Origin: Bacillus luti
Lineage (GTDB): Bacteria > Bacillota > Bacilli > Bacillales > Bacillaceae_G
Assembly: GCF_001884105.1 (NCBI RefSeq)
Contig: NZ_MACI01000045.1
Location: 1-49,070 of the forward strand
Reading direction: 5' to 3'
Length of the DNA stretch: 49,070 nt
Each line of letters begins with the position of its first letter. Position 1 is the stretch's first letter. Positions 41,898 through 49,070 of this stretch are shown piece after piece. Position numbers and translations under genes: made by a program. The notes below the pieces were generated by a model. The model saw nothing but the letters and a program-made list of their open reading frames with translations, had not been told where the DNA came from and searched no databases.

Positions 41898-41944
41898 TTT
41901 TTTACACATGATGTAACCAATAACGTTACATCATGTGTAAAAAA
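41898..41944. promoter_or_regulatory. 20-bp inverted repeat in the SnoaL leader
   Basis: Arms at 41898-41917 and 41925-41944 are perfect complements (20 bp, 7-nt spacer), with TGTAAC-N7-GTTACA at the centre. The arms end in A/T on the outside so that no U-run follows on either strand. It is therefore not an ordinary terminator. Confidence 0.65.
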
Positions 41945-41976
41945 ATATTTAAATTGTTTTATTCTTAATCTACAAG

Positions 41977-42013
41977 TTGTAATCATTATAGTTACAATAA
42001 TGATTCAAGTCAA
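41977..42013 (-). promoter_or_regulatory. Promoter of the SnoaL gene with overlapping operator
   Basis: On the minus strand: TTGACT (42008-42013), 17-bp spacer, TATAAT (41985-41990). TGTAAT (41978-41983), 7-bp gap, GTTACA (41991-41996) straddles the -10, the same half-sites and spacing as the palindrome at 41912-41930. Confidence 0.75.
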
Positions 42014-42029
42014 TAATTTATAAATAAGT

Positions 42030-42434
42030 TTACTTCGTTTTCATTACTTTCTCTTTTAAGAAACGATCTACATATCCTTCTGCTTTTACAACGAATAAAT
42101 ACGCACCCATTGCCAGTAATGCAAGATCTAATTCATATCCTGGATTCTTTCCATCTCCTAATAAACCTGCTGCTCCATTTACCTTTACGATAGCTCCAGC
42201 TAAAATAAGTGCAAATAATAATCCTACATATCGTACACCTAAACCGATAATTAATAATATACCACCAACTAATTCAACTGTCGCTACGCCGTATGCAAGA
42301 CCACCTGGTAAGCCGATGCTTGTGAACCATCCTGCTACGTTATCGATACCTGATTGAAACTTCGCTAAACCGTGCGCAAAGAACGTCACTCCTAACACGA
42401 AACGAATAATTAGATTACCAATGTATTGATTCAT
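42030..42434 (-). CDS. DoxX-family membrane protein
   Basis: A 134-residue, four-helix DoxX protein: LIIRFVLGVTFFAHGLAKFQSG at the first helix, GLAYGVATVELVGGILLIIGLGVRYVGLLFALILAGAIVKVN in helices 2-3. Relatives MhqP, CatD and YfiD are induced by quinones and thiol-reactive stress. ATG at 42434 behind AAGGAG. It lies upstream of the SnoaL gene in the same direction but with a separate promoter for each. Confidence 0.87.
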   Translation of the reverse strand: MNQYIGNLIIRFVLGVTFFAHGLAKFQSGIDNVAGWFTSIGLPGGLAYGVATVELVGGILLIIGLGVRYVGLLFALILAGAIVKVNGAAGLLGDGKNPGYELDLALLAMGAYLFVVKAEGYVDRFLKEKVMKTK

Positions 42435-42486
42435 TTTGAACTCTCCTTTTTGTTTTGTTATGACAAACTTTTATTCACAAGTCAAA

Positions 42487-42515
42487 ACAATACGGTATTT
42501 CATTTCATTCGTCAA
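42487..42515 (-). promoter_or_regulatory. Promoter of the DoxX gene
   Basis: On the minus strand: TTGACG (42510-42515), 17-bp spacer, TATTGT (42487-42492). A second TTGACT lies at 42479-42484. I see no copy of the TGTAAC dyad here. Confidence 0.5.
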
Positions 42516-42529
42516 ATACTTTTTAAAGA

Positions 42530-42567
42530 AAACAAAAAACATTATCCGTTTTACGAATAATGTTTTC
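42530..42567 (-). terminator. Terminator of the mur operon
   Basis: Stem ACATTAT with inner CG (about 42539-42548) pairing with CG and ATAATGT (about 42554-42563), extended by A/T, then a T6 run on the minus strand. It lies 20 nt after the mupG stop. Confidence 0.8.
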
Positions 42568-42585
42568 TTACAAAATAGCGCTAAT

Positions 42586-43659
42586 TCAAGCTTTTACTCT
42601 ATCGCACAGAAAAAGTTGAAACATTTTTCCAGCACTAACATACGGCAATAAAGACACATCTTCTTCTATAACCATTCCAACAACATTCACCTTCTCATCT
42701 ACAGCTAAATCATGTACAACAATTTGCATCTCCCCAGCGTATCTACCGTACAATTCATTATCAATTGTAATGCTGCCTTTCTTTCTTGCAATTGTATGCA
42801 TCGGCTGTAGCACAACTTTATTTCCTTCTCTTGATTCTACAGAGCGAATGACATCACGCGCTGGATCTAATCGATTCGTATGCACTTGCTCTACCAGTTT
42901 TAATACTTCTTTATCAGTTATAAGTGATTTGTAGCGTAGCGGAATAACCCCTCTACTCGCACTCGCTATCTCTTGTACACTTTCTAGACTTCCGCTTATA
43001 TCCCCGATTAACACCTTATCGACACCACAATCCTGTAAAAGTTCTAAATACGCTTCAAGCGGGCGCATATTGCGGTGCTTTTCTAACGTTGGTAAGCCTT
43101 CATATAACGGGCCCCGTTTCTCCCCATCCCCTGTAACAAATGCCATCGTTTTTATTCCGCACTCATGTAAATATTGATTTTGCTTTTGCAAGAAGGACTT
43201 TGCTAGTCCTGTCTCTGGGCGCGGGTAAAAATTATGCCACGCTTCTACATTCTCTACTCGTATATCTTCCGCAAGTAACTCTTTCCAAAATGAATCTGTA
43301 ATCGTACTCGCATTTAAGGCTACTTTCATTGTATGGGATACGCGTGCGATTTCTTTCGGCGTGATGCCATAGTCCATTCGTAAGCCAGTAATGCCCCACT
43401 CTACTAACTCTTCCACATTTTCATACGTCATTCCTAAATGGTGTAACGATTTTGGAGAAACATCGACCATTAATTCCATTTCATTTTCAAGAGCCTGCTT
43501 CCCAAGTATTTGAATTAACTCTTTATACGTATTTGGATCATCTTCTGGTATATGAAGTGATGTAAAAATAGATAAAAACCCGTTTTCCTTCGCTACTTTT
43601 AGCCATTCTTCTTGTTTCTTTACTCGCTCTTTTGAAAGATAAATTGATACTCCTAGCAT
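42586..43659 (-). CDS. mupG: MupG, 6-phospho-N-acetylmuramidase (DUF871)
   Basis: A 357-residue TIM-barrel protein of the DUF871/MupG family. In S. aureus MupG cleaves MurNAc-6-phosphate-GlcNAc, giving MurNAc-6-P for MurQ (established there). Visible family blocks: LGVSIYLS, IFTSLHIPEDD, LMVDVSP, GLRMDYG, NASTIT, NFYPRPETGLA, FVTGDGEKRGPLYEGLPTLE and GDISGS. It is last gene of murQ-murP-mupG, 48 nt after murP, with a hairpin in the gap that may lower its expression. Cytosolic. Confidence 0.9.
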   Translation of the reverse strand: MLGVSIYLSKERVKKQEEWLKVAKENGFLSIFTSLHIPEDDPNTYKELIQILGKQALENEMELMVDVSPKSLHHLGMTYENVEELVEWGITGLRMDYGITPKEIARVSHTMKVALNASTITDSFWKELLAEDIRVENVEAWHNFYPRPETGLAKSFLQKQNQYLHECGIKTMAFVTGDGEKRGPLYEGLPTLEKHRNMRPLEAYLELLQDCGVDKVLIGDISGSLESVQEIASASRGVIPLRYKSLITDKEVLKLVEQVHTNRLDPARDVIRSVESREGNKVVLQPMHTIARKKGSITIDNELYGRYAGEMQIVVHDLAVDEKVNVVGMVIEEDVSLLPYVSAGKMFQLFLCDRVKA

Positions 43660-43687
43660 ATGAATCTCCCTTTCTATGAATAGAAAA

Positions 43688-43709
43688 AGAGAAAGGAATC
43701 CCTTTCTCT
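43688..43709 (-). terminator. Intercistronic hairpin between murP and mupG
   Basis: A 9-bp perfect stem AGAGAAAGG (43688-43696) with CCTTTCTCT (43701-43709), followed by TTTTCT on the minus strand. It overlaps the murP stop and may act as a leaky terminator. Confidence 0.5.
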
Positions 43710-45072
43710 ATATGTTTTCTGCCATTTCTTCTTTAAATCCGAAGAAGTACGTAAAGATGAATCCGAAAGTATATGCAACGACTAATCCAAGGAAATATAA
43801 TAAATATTTATTATCAGCAATTAACGGAATTAATGATAATCCTGATACGCCAATTCCGAGCGCGGCTGTTTGCATAACTGCTTGGAATGCACCACCGACA
43901 GCCGCACCTAAACAAGCTGTAAGAAACGGTTTCCCAAGTGGTAATGTAACCCCGTATAATAACGGTTCGCCAATTCCTAAAAATCCAACTGGTAATGCAC
44001 CTTTAATTACGTTACGCAGTCGTTTGTTTTTTGTTTTTACAAAAATCGCAATGGCTGCGCCTACTTGCCCAGCACCAGCCATTGCAAGTACTGGTAATAA
44101 AGGTGTCACATGCGTTTGATTAATAAATTCCATATGAATTGGTGTTAAACCGTGATGTAGTCCGACCATAACGAGAGGTAAAAAGGTTCCGGCAAGCACT
44201 GCTCCAGCAAACGCTCCTCCAATATTTAAAATACCATTAATTCCGCTAGTAATTCCTTCCGATAAGAAACCTGCAACTGGCTGAATTGCTAACATCGTTA
44301 CGATACTTACTACTAATACAGTAATGAGTGGTGTCACAATAATATCAACTGCATTCGGTACAGCTTTTCGAACTTGTCTTTCCACGACAACCATAAGCCA
44401 CGCTGCAAAAATAACTGCAAACAATCCGCCCCGTCCGGGTACGAGCGCTTCACCAAATAACTTTACGTTCGCCATCGCCGGGTTAAAAATTAAAATACCA
44501 GCAATTGCCCCAAGAACTGGAGTCCCGCCAAACTCTTTCGCTGTATTCCAACCGACTAAAATGCCTAAGAATGTGAAGATACCGCCACCAATAAGTAGTA
44601 ACATTTGTAGCCACGTTGCATTCGGATCAGCACCTGCGTTTTTCGCAAAGTTAGCAACCCCGTTTATAATACCTGACGCAACAAGACCCGGAATTAACGG
44701 AATGAAAATGCTTCCTATTTTTCGTAAAAAGTTTTTCACTGGTGTATTATTTTTCTTTTTAATCTCTGACTTCATCTCTTGCCCAAGGTCTTCAAGGTGA
44801 TGATCTGCCACCTCACCAATTCGCAGTCCCGTTAAACCTTCCATCTCAGCTGCTACTTTATTTACTGTCCCTGGACCAACGACAACTTGAAGCGTCTCAT
44901 CTTCAATAACCCCCATAACGCCTTCAACCTTTTTCAAAAGGTCCATATTCACTTTACTTTCATCATGAAGCGTTAATCGTAGCCTCGTCATACAATGAGC
45001 AATGCCACGAATATTTTTTACTCCCCCAAGTTGCTCTGAAATTTCTTTGGCCATTCTCTCTTCTTTCTTCAT
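43708..45072 (-). CDS. murP: MurP, MurNAc(-GlcNAc) PTS transporter EIIBC
   Basis: A 454-residue PTS permease. The EIIB domain comes first, with the phosphorylated Cys-27 in IAHCMTRLRLTL. EIIC follows from about residue 110, with SIFIPLIPGLVASGIINGV, HHGLTPIHMEF and GIGEPLLYGVTLPLGKPF. There is no EIIA domain and no EIIA gene in the operon, so a shared IIA (as for the glucose system) must supply phosphate. Import delivers the 6-phospho sugar to MupG/MurQ. ATG at 45072 behind GGGAGGGGGA; 24 nt after murQ. Confidence 0.92.
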   Translation of the reverse strand: MKKEERMAKEISEQLGGVKNIRGIAHCMTRLRLTLHDESKVNMDLLKKVEGVMGVIEDETLQVVVGPGTVNKVAAEMEGLTGLRIGEVADHHLEDLGQEMKSEIKKKNNTPVKNFLRKIGSIFIPLIPGLVASGIINGVANFAKNAGADPNATWLQMLLLIGGGIFTFLGILVGWNTAKEFGGTPVLGAIAGILIFNPAMANVKLFGEALVPGRGGLFAVIFAAWLMVVVERQVRKAVPNAVDIIVTPLITVLVVSIVTMLAIQPVAGFLSEGITSGINGILNIGGAFAGAVLAGTFLPLVMVGLHHGLTPIHMEFINQTHVTPLLPVLAMAGAGQVGAAIAIFVKTKNKRLRNVIKGALPVGFLGIGEPLLYGVTLPLGKPFLTACLGAAVGGAFQAVMQTAALGIGVSGLSLIPLIADNKYLLYFLGLVVAYTFGFIFTYFFGFKEEMAENI

Positions 45073-45096
45073 AATAGAATCCCCCTCCCTATTATT

Positions 45097-45981
45097 TTAT
45101 AACGCCTTCTTCACAAACCCTTTTGCTTCTTTTAGTTTCTCCAGTGCTTCCCCATACTCACACTGCAGTAGCACCATAACAATCGCAGCTTTCACGTTAC
45201 GTTCTGCTTTTTCATAGTAATCTGCCGCTACTTCATAACTAGCACCTGTTGCTTCTACAATAATTCGTTTTGATCGTTCTACTAACTTTTCGTTTGTAGA
45301 TTGAACATCTACCATTAAATTTTTATATACTTTCCCAACACCAATCATAGATGCTGTTGAAATCATATTGAGTACTAATTTTTGCGCTGTACCAGCCTTC
45401 AAACGCGTTGAGCCTGTTAAAATTTCTGCGCCTGTTTCTACTTCCACATTTAGTTTTGCATATTTACTTATTTCAGCATTTTTATTACAAGAAATACTCG
45501 CCGTGCTCGCTCCCACGCTATGCGCGTATTTCAATCCGCCAATTACATAAGGAGTTCGGCCACTTGCTGCAATTCCAATCACAGTATCTTTCTCGTTTAA
45601 TCCAATACTTTTTAAATCTTCTTCTGCTAACTCTTCGCGGTCCTCGGCACCTTCTACCGCTTTAGTAAACGCTTTCAATCCACCAGCTATAAATCCTTGC
45701 ACCATTTTATCATCTGTGCCAAATGTCGGTGGGCATTCCACTGCATCTAAAATACCTAAACGGCCACTTGTACCAGCCCCAATGTAAATTAATCGGCCCT
45801 CTTCTTCGAAAGATTTAATAACAGTCTGCACAACTTTTTCAATCTGTTCTATCTCTTTTTCAACTGCTAACGAAACAGTTCGATCTTCTTCATTCATACT
45901 TTGCAGAACTTCTTTTATACTCATCTCATCTAAATTCATCGTCTTTTCATTACGGTGTTCTGTCGATAAATTTTCTAACAT
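45097..45981 (-). CDS. murQ: MurQ, N-acetylmuramic acid 6-phosphate etherase
   Basis: Cleaves D-lactate from MurNAc-6-P to give GlcNAc-6-P. 294 residues with the SIS-fold and the family signature LIYIGAGTSGRLGILDAVECPPTFG. The catalytic Glu lies in the VECPPTFG segment and a second in AVEGAEDREE. First gene of the operon; start at the ATG at 45981 behind GGGTGGT. The promoter upstream is flanked by two matching operator-like sites. Confidence 0.94.
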   Translation of the reverse strand: MLENLSTEHRNEKTMNLDEMSIKEVLQSMNEEDRTVSLAVEKEIEQIEKVVQTVIKSFEEEGRLIYIGAGTSGRLGILDAVECPPTFGTDDKMVQGFIAGGLKAFTKAVEGAEDREELAEEDLKSIGLNEKDTVIGIAASGRTPYVIGGLKYAHSVGASTASISCNKNAEISKYAKLNVEVETGAEILTGSTRLKAGTAQKLVLNMISTASMIGVGKVYKNLMVDVQSTNEKLVERSKRIIVEATGASYEVAADYYEKAERNVKAAIVMVLLQCEYGEALEKLKEAKGFVKKAL

Positions 45982-45995
45982 ATTACCACCCACTT

Positions 45996-46078
45996 TGAAA
46001 TTTAATTTCATACTTTCATTATAACTTCAAGAAATTTAAAATCAATATTACTTTATTATTTTATGAAATTTAATTTCT
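45996..46078 (-). promoter_or_regulatory. mur promoter with two operator-like sites
   Basis: On the minus strand: TTGATT (46040-46045), 16-bp spacer, TATAAT (46018-46023). Near-palindromes TGAAATTTAATTTCA (45996-46010) and TGAAATTTAATTTCT (46064-46078) lie on either side with centres 68 bp apart. They are likely sites for the RpiR-type regulator encoded next door. Confidence 0.7.
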
Positions 46079-46106
46079 TTTCATGACGAATTTATCCCAC
46101 TTTAAC

Positions 46107-46196
46107 AGGCAGTAAGACCCCCACCTCAAATTCAGCGAAAGCAAAGAAGATCGTTGGGGGATGAACAAAACCCCCACTTATTAAAGTTTCACTTTA
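46107..46196 (+). repeat. Probable short interspersed repeat, element A
   Basis: A G/C-run-rich 90-bp block between AT-rich sequences: GGCAGTAAGACCCCCAC (46108-46124), GTTGGGGG (46153-46160), AAAACCCCCACTTATTAAAG (46167-46186). The C5 and G5 runs can pair. It shares its order of motifs with element B at 48391-48457 and looks like the bcr-type repeats of the B. cereus group. Confidence 0.4.
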
Positions 46197-46203
46197 TGTC
46201 AGT

Positions 46204-46234
46204 ATGCAAAAAAAGATGGGTTTCCCCATCTTTT
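46204..46234 (-). terminator. Terminator of murR
   Basis: Perfect 10-bp stem AAAAGATGGG (46211-46220) with CCCATCTTTT (46225-46234), followed by a U-run on the minus strand. It separates murR from murQ, so murR is its own transcript. Confidence 0.88.
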
Positions 46235-47097
46235 CATTTTAACTTCCGTAACCGTACTGCTTCTTCTCTTGTCTCCATAAATTGATCCAATACATTATTA
46301 CCAATTCGGTTGAAAGTAATTACATATAAAGCATCAATCATATTCAGTTGTGTCATTCTTGAAGCAATACTCGCAATACGGTGATCTTGCTCTACATCTG
46401 GCATACAAAGACGAATGTCTGCCTCTTTATATAACGGTGATGATTGATCGAGCTTTGTAATTGCAATAACTGTTGCACCTTGTCTCTTCGCATATTGCGC
46501 CATCTCAAGTACATCTTTCGTACGACCCGATGTTGAAATCGCCACAAATATATCGCCTTCTTTTAAATTCGTCACAAGTGGCAACATCATGTGAAAATCA
46601 GATAGCATCATCGCTGTAAATCCGAGCCTCGTAAATTTATAAGCCCCGTCCATCGCCGGAGTAGCTGATCCACCTACTCCGTAAAATATAATTTTATCCG
46701 CATTTACAATAAGGTCCGCTGCTTTCTCCAGTTCCTTCTTATCAATAGCAGTAACGCTCGCCTCAATTGCCGCTTTATTCACATATGTAACCTTATTAAA
46801 CAAGTCGTACGGTCCATCTTCCGTATTCATCACTGAAAAATCGTTAATATTATAATCAGCAATCGTTAATTCACGAACGAGCGCGATTTTAAATGCCTTA
46901 AAGCTTCCTATTCCAATCGACTTACAAAAGCGAACAACACTCGCCTCACTTGCGCCTGCATTCGTTGACACTTCTTTCGTCGTTAAGTTCGGAACAATCT
47001 CTGCATTCTCCATTATGTACATGGCAACCTTCTTTTCAGCTGGTGAAAATTGATCCATATTACTTTCAATTTTAAATAGTAATGTTGAAGCTTTCAC
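46234..47097 (-). CDS. murR: MurR, RpiR-family regulator of MurNAc use
   Basis: A 287-residue RpiR/MurR protein: N-terminal HTH (LTTKEVSTNAGASEASVVRFCKSIGIGSFKAFKIAL) and C-terminal SIS domain (KIIFYGVGGSATPAMDGAYKFTRLGF, FVAISTSGRTKDVLEMAQYAKRQGATVIAITK) that should bind MurNAc-6-P or a related sugar phosphate. Start is a GTG at 47097 behind GGAGG. The order murR, murQ, murP, mupG recalls the S. aureus MurNAc cluster (mupG-murQ-murP-murR) with the regulator moved to the front. Confidence 0.88.
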   Translation of the reverse strand: MKASTLLFKIESNMDQFSPAEKKVAMYIMENAEIVPNLTTKEVSTNAGASEASVVRFCKSIGIGSFKAFKIALVRELTIADYNINDFSVMNTEDGPYDLFNKVTYVNKAAIEASVTAIDKKELEKAADLIVNADKIIFYGVGGSATPAMDGAYKFTRLGFTAMMLSDFHMMLPLVTNLKEGDIFVAISTSGRTKDVLEMAQYAKRQGATVIAITKLDQSSPLYKEADIRLCMPDVEQDHRIASIASRMTQLNMIDALYVITFNRIGNNVLDQFMETREEAVRLRKLK

Positions 47098-47206
47098 TAT
47101 TTAACCTCCACTTCGTAATTTTCACACTTTCTTCTCCTTGTCATCACATACATAGATTTTATCATACTTACAAACCTTTCATGCCATATGACCATTGCTT
47201 TTTACA

Positions 47207-47241
47207 ATAAAAAAAGAGCTTACCTACTTCAGATAAGCCCT
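47207..47241 (-). terminator. Terminator of the antiporter gene
   Basis: Stem AGAGCTTA (47215-47222) with TAAGCCCT (47234-47241; one G-U in RNA), followed by a U-run on the minus strand. Confidence 0.75.
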
Positions 47242-47247
47242 TCTTCT

Positions 47248-48375
47248 CTATACAAAATATTTCTTCAAAAGTGGCGGCGTAATAATCGTCGTTAATATAA
47301 CAACAATGACAATCGCTGTGAAATTTTCTTTCGCCAATAAATTCGCCGTAAGTCCATTTGCTGCGATGATAAGCGCTACTTCTCCGCGTGATACCATTCC
47401 CGCACCAATACTAATAGAAGATTGAAGATTGAACCCTGTTAATCTTGCGCCTAAACCTGATCCGATTAACTTTGTGAAAATCGCAATAAGCGTCATAATA
47501 ATAATGAACCAAAGTTGACTTCCAATGCCTTGAAATGTAATTTCCATTCCGATACTTACGAAGAACACCGGCACAAATATCGCATAAGCAATCGGTTCAA
47601 TCTTATGTTCTACTTCATGCTTATACTCCGTTTGAGAAATCGCAATCCCTGCTGCAAATGCTCCAATAATACCTGCAATCCCCATCATTTCACTGTAATA
47701 CGAAAAAGAGAAACAAATAATAAGTGCCGCACTAATTAATGCTTCTGATACACGAAGTGGGACAAGCATTTTCATAATCCACGGAACAACTTTCCATGCG
47801 ATAAAAACAATACTTACAAAGAAAATAAGTTTCTTTGCGATAACAAGTGTTATATTCACATCTTGCGTGCCTAAAAAACTCATAACAAACGCTAATAAAA
47901 TAACGACAATGACATCATCAAATACGGCAGCACCTAAAATCGTTGTACTTTCTCTCGTATTCATTTTTCCTAAATCACGTAACGTTTGCACTGTAATACT
48001 AACCGATGTTGCGCAAAGTAATAGCCCTAAAAAAATTGCATGAGATTGTATTAATCCAAATAGCAACCCCGTTACATATCCACCGATGAAAGGAAAAATA
48101 ATTCCACCAGCCGCTACTGCAAATGATGATTTCAAATTCCGATTTAACTCTTCTAAATCTGTTTCAAGTCCAGCCATAAACATAAGGAGTAAAACACCAA
48201 TCTCACTCAGTTCATCAATCAGTTCAGAACTATTTATAATACCGAGTACAGCTGGTCCAATAATAATACCGACAATTAACTTACCAAGTACAGAAGGCTG
48301 ACCGAGTCTTACGCTAATGTCACCAGCCAATTTCGTACAAAGTAAAATGACGACAAGTTCAAAATAAAATAACAT
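47248..48375 (-). CDS. CPA2-family cation/proton antiporter (NapA/GerN-like)
   Basis: A 375-residue, ~12-helix antiporter: LGQPSVLGKLIVGIIIGPAVLG at helix 2, EIGVLLLMFMAGLETDLEEL, AAVFDDVIVVILLAFV with the paired acidic residues of the ion site, and GAGMVSRGEVALIIAANGL. Exchanges Na+ or K+ for H+. B. cereus GerN and GerT, which act in germination, belong to this family; this could be one of them or a vegetative paralogue. ATG at 48375 behind TAGGAG. Confidence 0.87.
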   Translation of the reverse strand: MLFYFELVVILLCTKLAGDISVRLGQPSVLGKLIVGIIIGPAVLGIINSSELIDELSEIGVLLLMFMAGLETDLEELNRNLKSSFAVAAGGIIFPFIGGYVTGLLFGLIQSHAIFLGLLLCATSVSITVQTLRDLGKMNTRESTTILGAAVFDDVIVVILLAFVMSFLGTQDVNITLVIAKKLIFFVSIVFIAWKVVPWIMKMLVPLRVSEALISAALIICFSFSYYSEMMGIAGIIGAFAAGIAISQTEYKHEVEHKIEPIAYAIFVPVFFVSIGMEITFQGIGSQLWFIIIMTLIAIFTKLIGSGLGARLTGFNLQSSISIGAGMVSRGEVALIIAANGLTANLLAKENFTAIVIVVILTTIITPPLLKKYFV

Positions 48376-48390
48376 AGCATCTGCTCCTAC

Positions 48391-48457
48391 TTTAACTTTA
48401 ATCAGTGGGTTTTCTCCATCCGAAGTAGATTGGTAACCCCCGTCTTATTCCTGCAAG
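48391..48457 (-). repeat. Probable short interspersed repeat, element B
   Basis: Read on the minus strand it contains GCAGGAATAAGACGGGGG (48456-48439) and then AAAACCCACTGATTAAAG (48413-48396), the same ordered motifs as element A at 46107-46196 but shorter. It lies in the leader of the antiporter gene. Confidence 0.35.
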
Positions 48458-48653
48458 TAGTTTCTCCTATTCATCCGCTTTTTATTTGTCATATTTTTAT
48501 TTGACAAAATATTCTGAATTATAATAAGATTAATCCAGCAATTTCAAAAACTACATACCATAACTGTACCTCCATTTCCTTACATACTCTTTTTTAGTGG
48601 GCTCATACCATATTCGCGGTTATGGAAATGAAAAAACGGGGGGAGAGTCCAAA

Positions 48654-49070
48654 GTGAAGTCATTATTACGAAAAAAAGCGCTTAGTACTGAATCACCACG
48701 GCAACTAGATCGGACATTAACGGCACTAGATTTAACCTTTTTAGGAATTGGCGCCGTAATTGGAACAGGAATTTTTGTATTAACAGGTATTGTCGCAGCA
48801 AAACATTCTGGTCCTGGTATTATGCTTTCATTCCTCATTGCTGCATTTACTTGTGCTTGCGTAGCCTTTTGTTATGCTGAATTTGCTTCTTCTATACCTG
48901 TCTCAGGAAGTGTGTATACTTACGCATACATGACAGTCGGAGAAGTCGTTGCCTTCATCGTTGGTTGGTGTTTAATGCTCGAATATTTACTGGCAGTCGC
49001 AGCCGTAGCTGTCGGTTGGTCTGGTTACTTACAATCTTTACTACAAGGCTTTAACGTACACCTTCCCGCC
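48654..49070 (+). CDS. APC-family amino-acid permease, N-terminal part (cut by window end)
   Basis: An open frame from a GTG at 48654 (GGGGGG and GAGAG upstream) to the last base, 139 codons, no stop. It reads KALSTESPRQLDRTLTALDLTFLGIGAVIGTGIFVLTG, the classic APC helix 1, then ALMLSFLIAAFTCACVAFCYAEFA-like helix 2, SGSVYTYAYMTVGEVVAFIVGWCLMLEYLLA. It resembles YfnA/CAT-type permeases for branched or basic amino acids. The C-terminal two-thirds lies outside the window. Confidence 0.88.
   Translation, partial: MKSLLRKKALSTESPRQLDRTLTALDLTFLGIGAVIGTGIFVLTGIVAAKHSGPGIMLSFLIAAFTCACVAFCYAEFASSIPVSGSVYTYAYMTVGEVVAFIVGWCLMLEYLLAVAAVAVGWSGYLQSLLQGFNVHLPA

Noticed and set aside
41898-41944. An intrinsic terminator for the DoxX gene
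   Set aside because: On both strands the 3' arm runs into A, not U, so the stem lacks the U-run needed; operator or RNA structure fits better.

Overview
The window is about 49 kb of low-GC Firmicute chromosome. I read it as Bacillus cereus group. The reasons are an alpha/beta-type small acid-soluble spore protein gene, the yheA-yheB-yheC-yheD block beside a bmrBCD-type exporter (synteny with B. subtilis, from memory), a glutamate racemase, a NapA/GerN-type antiporter, strong AAAGGAGG-like ribosome binding sites with frequent TTG/GTG starts, and dense use of compact stem-loop terminators. There is no phage, plasmid, insertion sequence, rRNA, tRNA or CRISPR array. It is a chromosomal stretch whose interest lies mostly in its regulatory DNA and RNA.

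Layout. 0-8.5 kb: hemZ, a HAD-fold protein, 3-methyladenine DNA glycosylase, a two-gene glycosyltransferase operon, and the acetoin operon alsSD. 8.7-9.9 kb: a HAAS/DUF1700 membrane protein and a lipoprotein. 10-15.2 kb: yheA, yheB, yheC, yheD, a small zinc-ribbon protein and a spore SASP gene with an unusual structured leader. 15.2-17.5 kb: a cystine-type ABC importer (tcyABC). 17.8-21.9 kb: the heterodimeric ABC exporter bmrCD behind a leader peptide and terminator. 22-24.5 kb: gapN and racE. 24.6-26.5 kb: a lysine riboswitch and the permease it controls. 26.5-31.8 kb: an orphan EcsB-like protein, small membrane proteins, and an MFS pump divergent from an SgrR-like regulator. 31.8-33.5 kb: a quinone-reductase-like flavoprotein and a SnoaL lipoprotein divergent from an HxlR regulator. 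33.5-36.5 kb: an MFS pump, a TetR repressor and a paired SMR pump that share a 17-bp operator. 36.3-37.3 kb: a gene-poor kilobase with two candidate small RNAs and a duplicated terminator hairpin. 37.3-42.5 kb: MerR/SDR, GNAT, Lrp/DMT exporter, a DUF6241 protein, SnoaL and DoxX genes. 42.5-47.1 kb: the MurNAc recycling set mupG, murP, murQ, murR. 47.2-49.07 kb: a cation/proton antiporter and the start of an amino-acid permease cut by the window edge.

Themes. Drug and metabolite efflux recurs (bmrCD, two MFS pumps, an SMR pair, a DMT exporter), each with its own local regulator or RNA switch. Amino-acid uptake is represented by tcyABC, the lysine-riboswitch permease and the terminal permease; cell-wall turnover by racE and the MurNAc operon; overflow metabolism by alsSD and gapN.

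The observation I would follow first is the 5' leader of the SASP gene. It folds on paper into a tRNA-like three-way junction with a T-loop. After that come the doubled 36-bp hairpins and small-RNA candidates at 36.6-37.3 kb, the four-copy TetR operator set, and the paired operators in front of the SnoaL gene. All functions are inferred from reading the sequence; no searches or folding programs were run.
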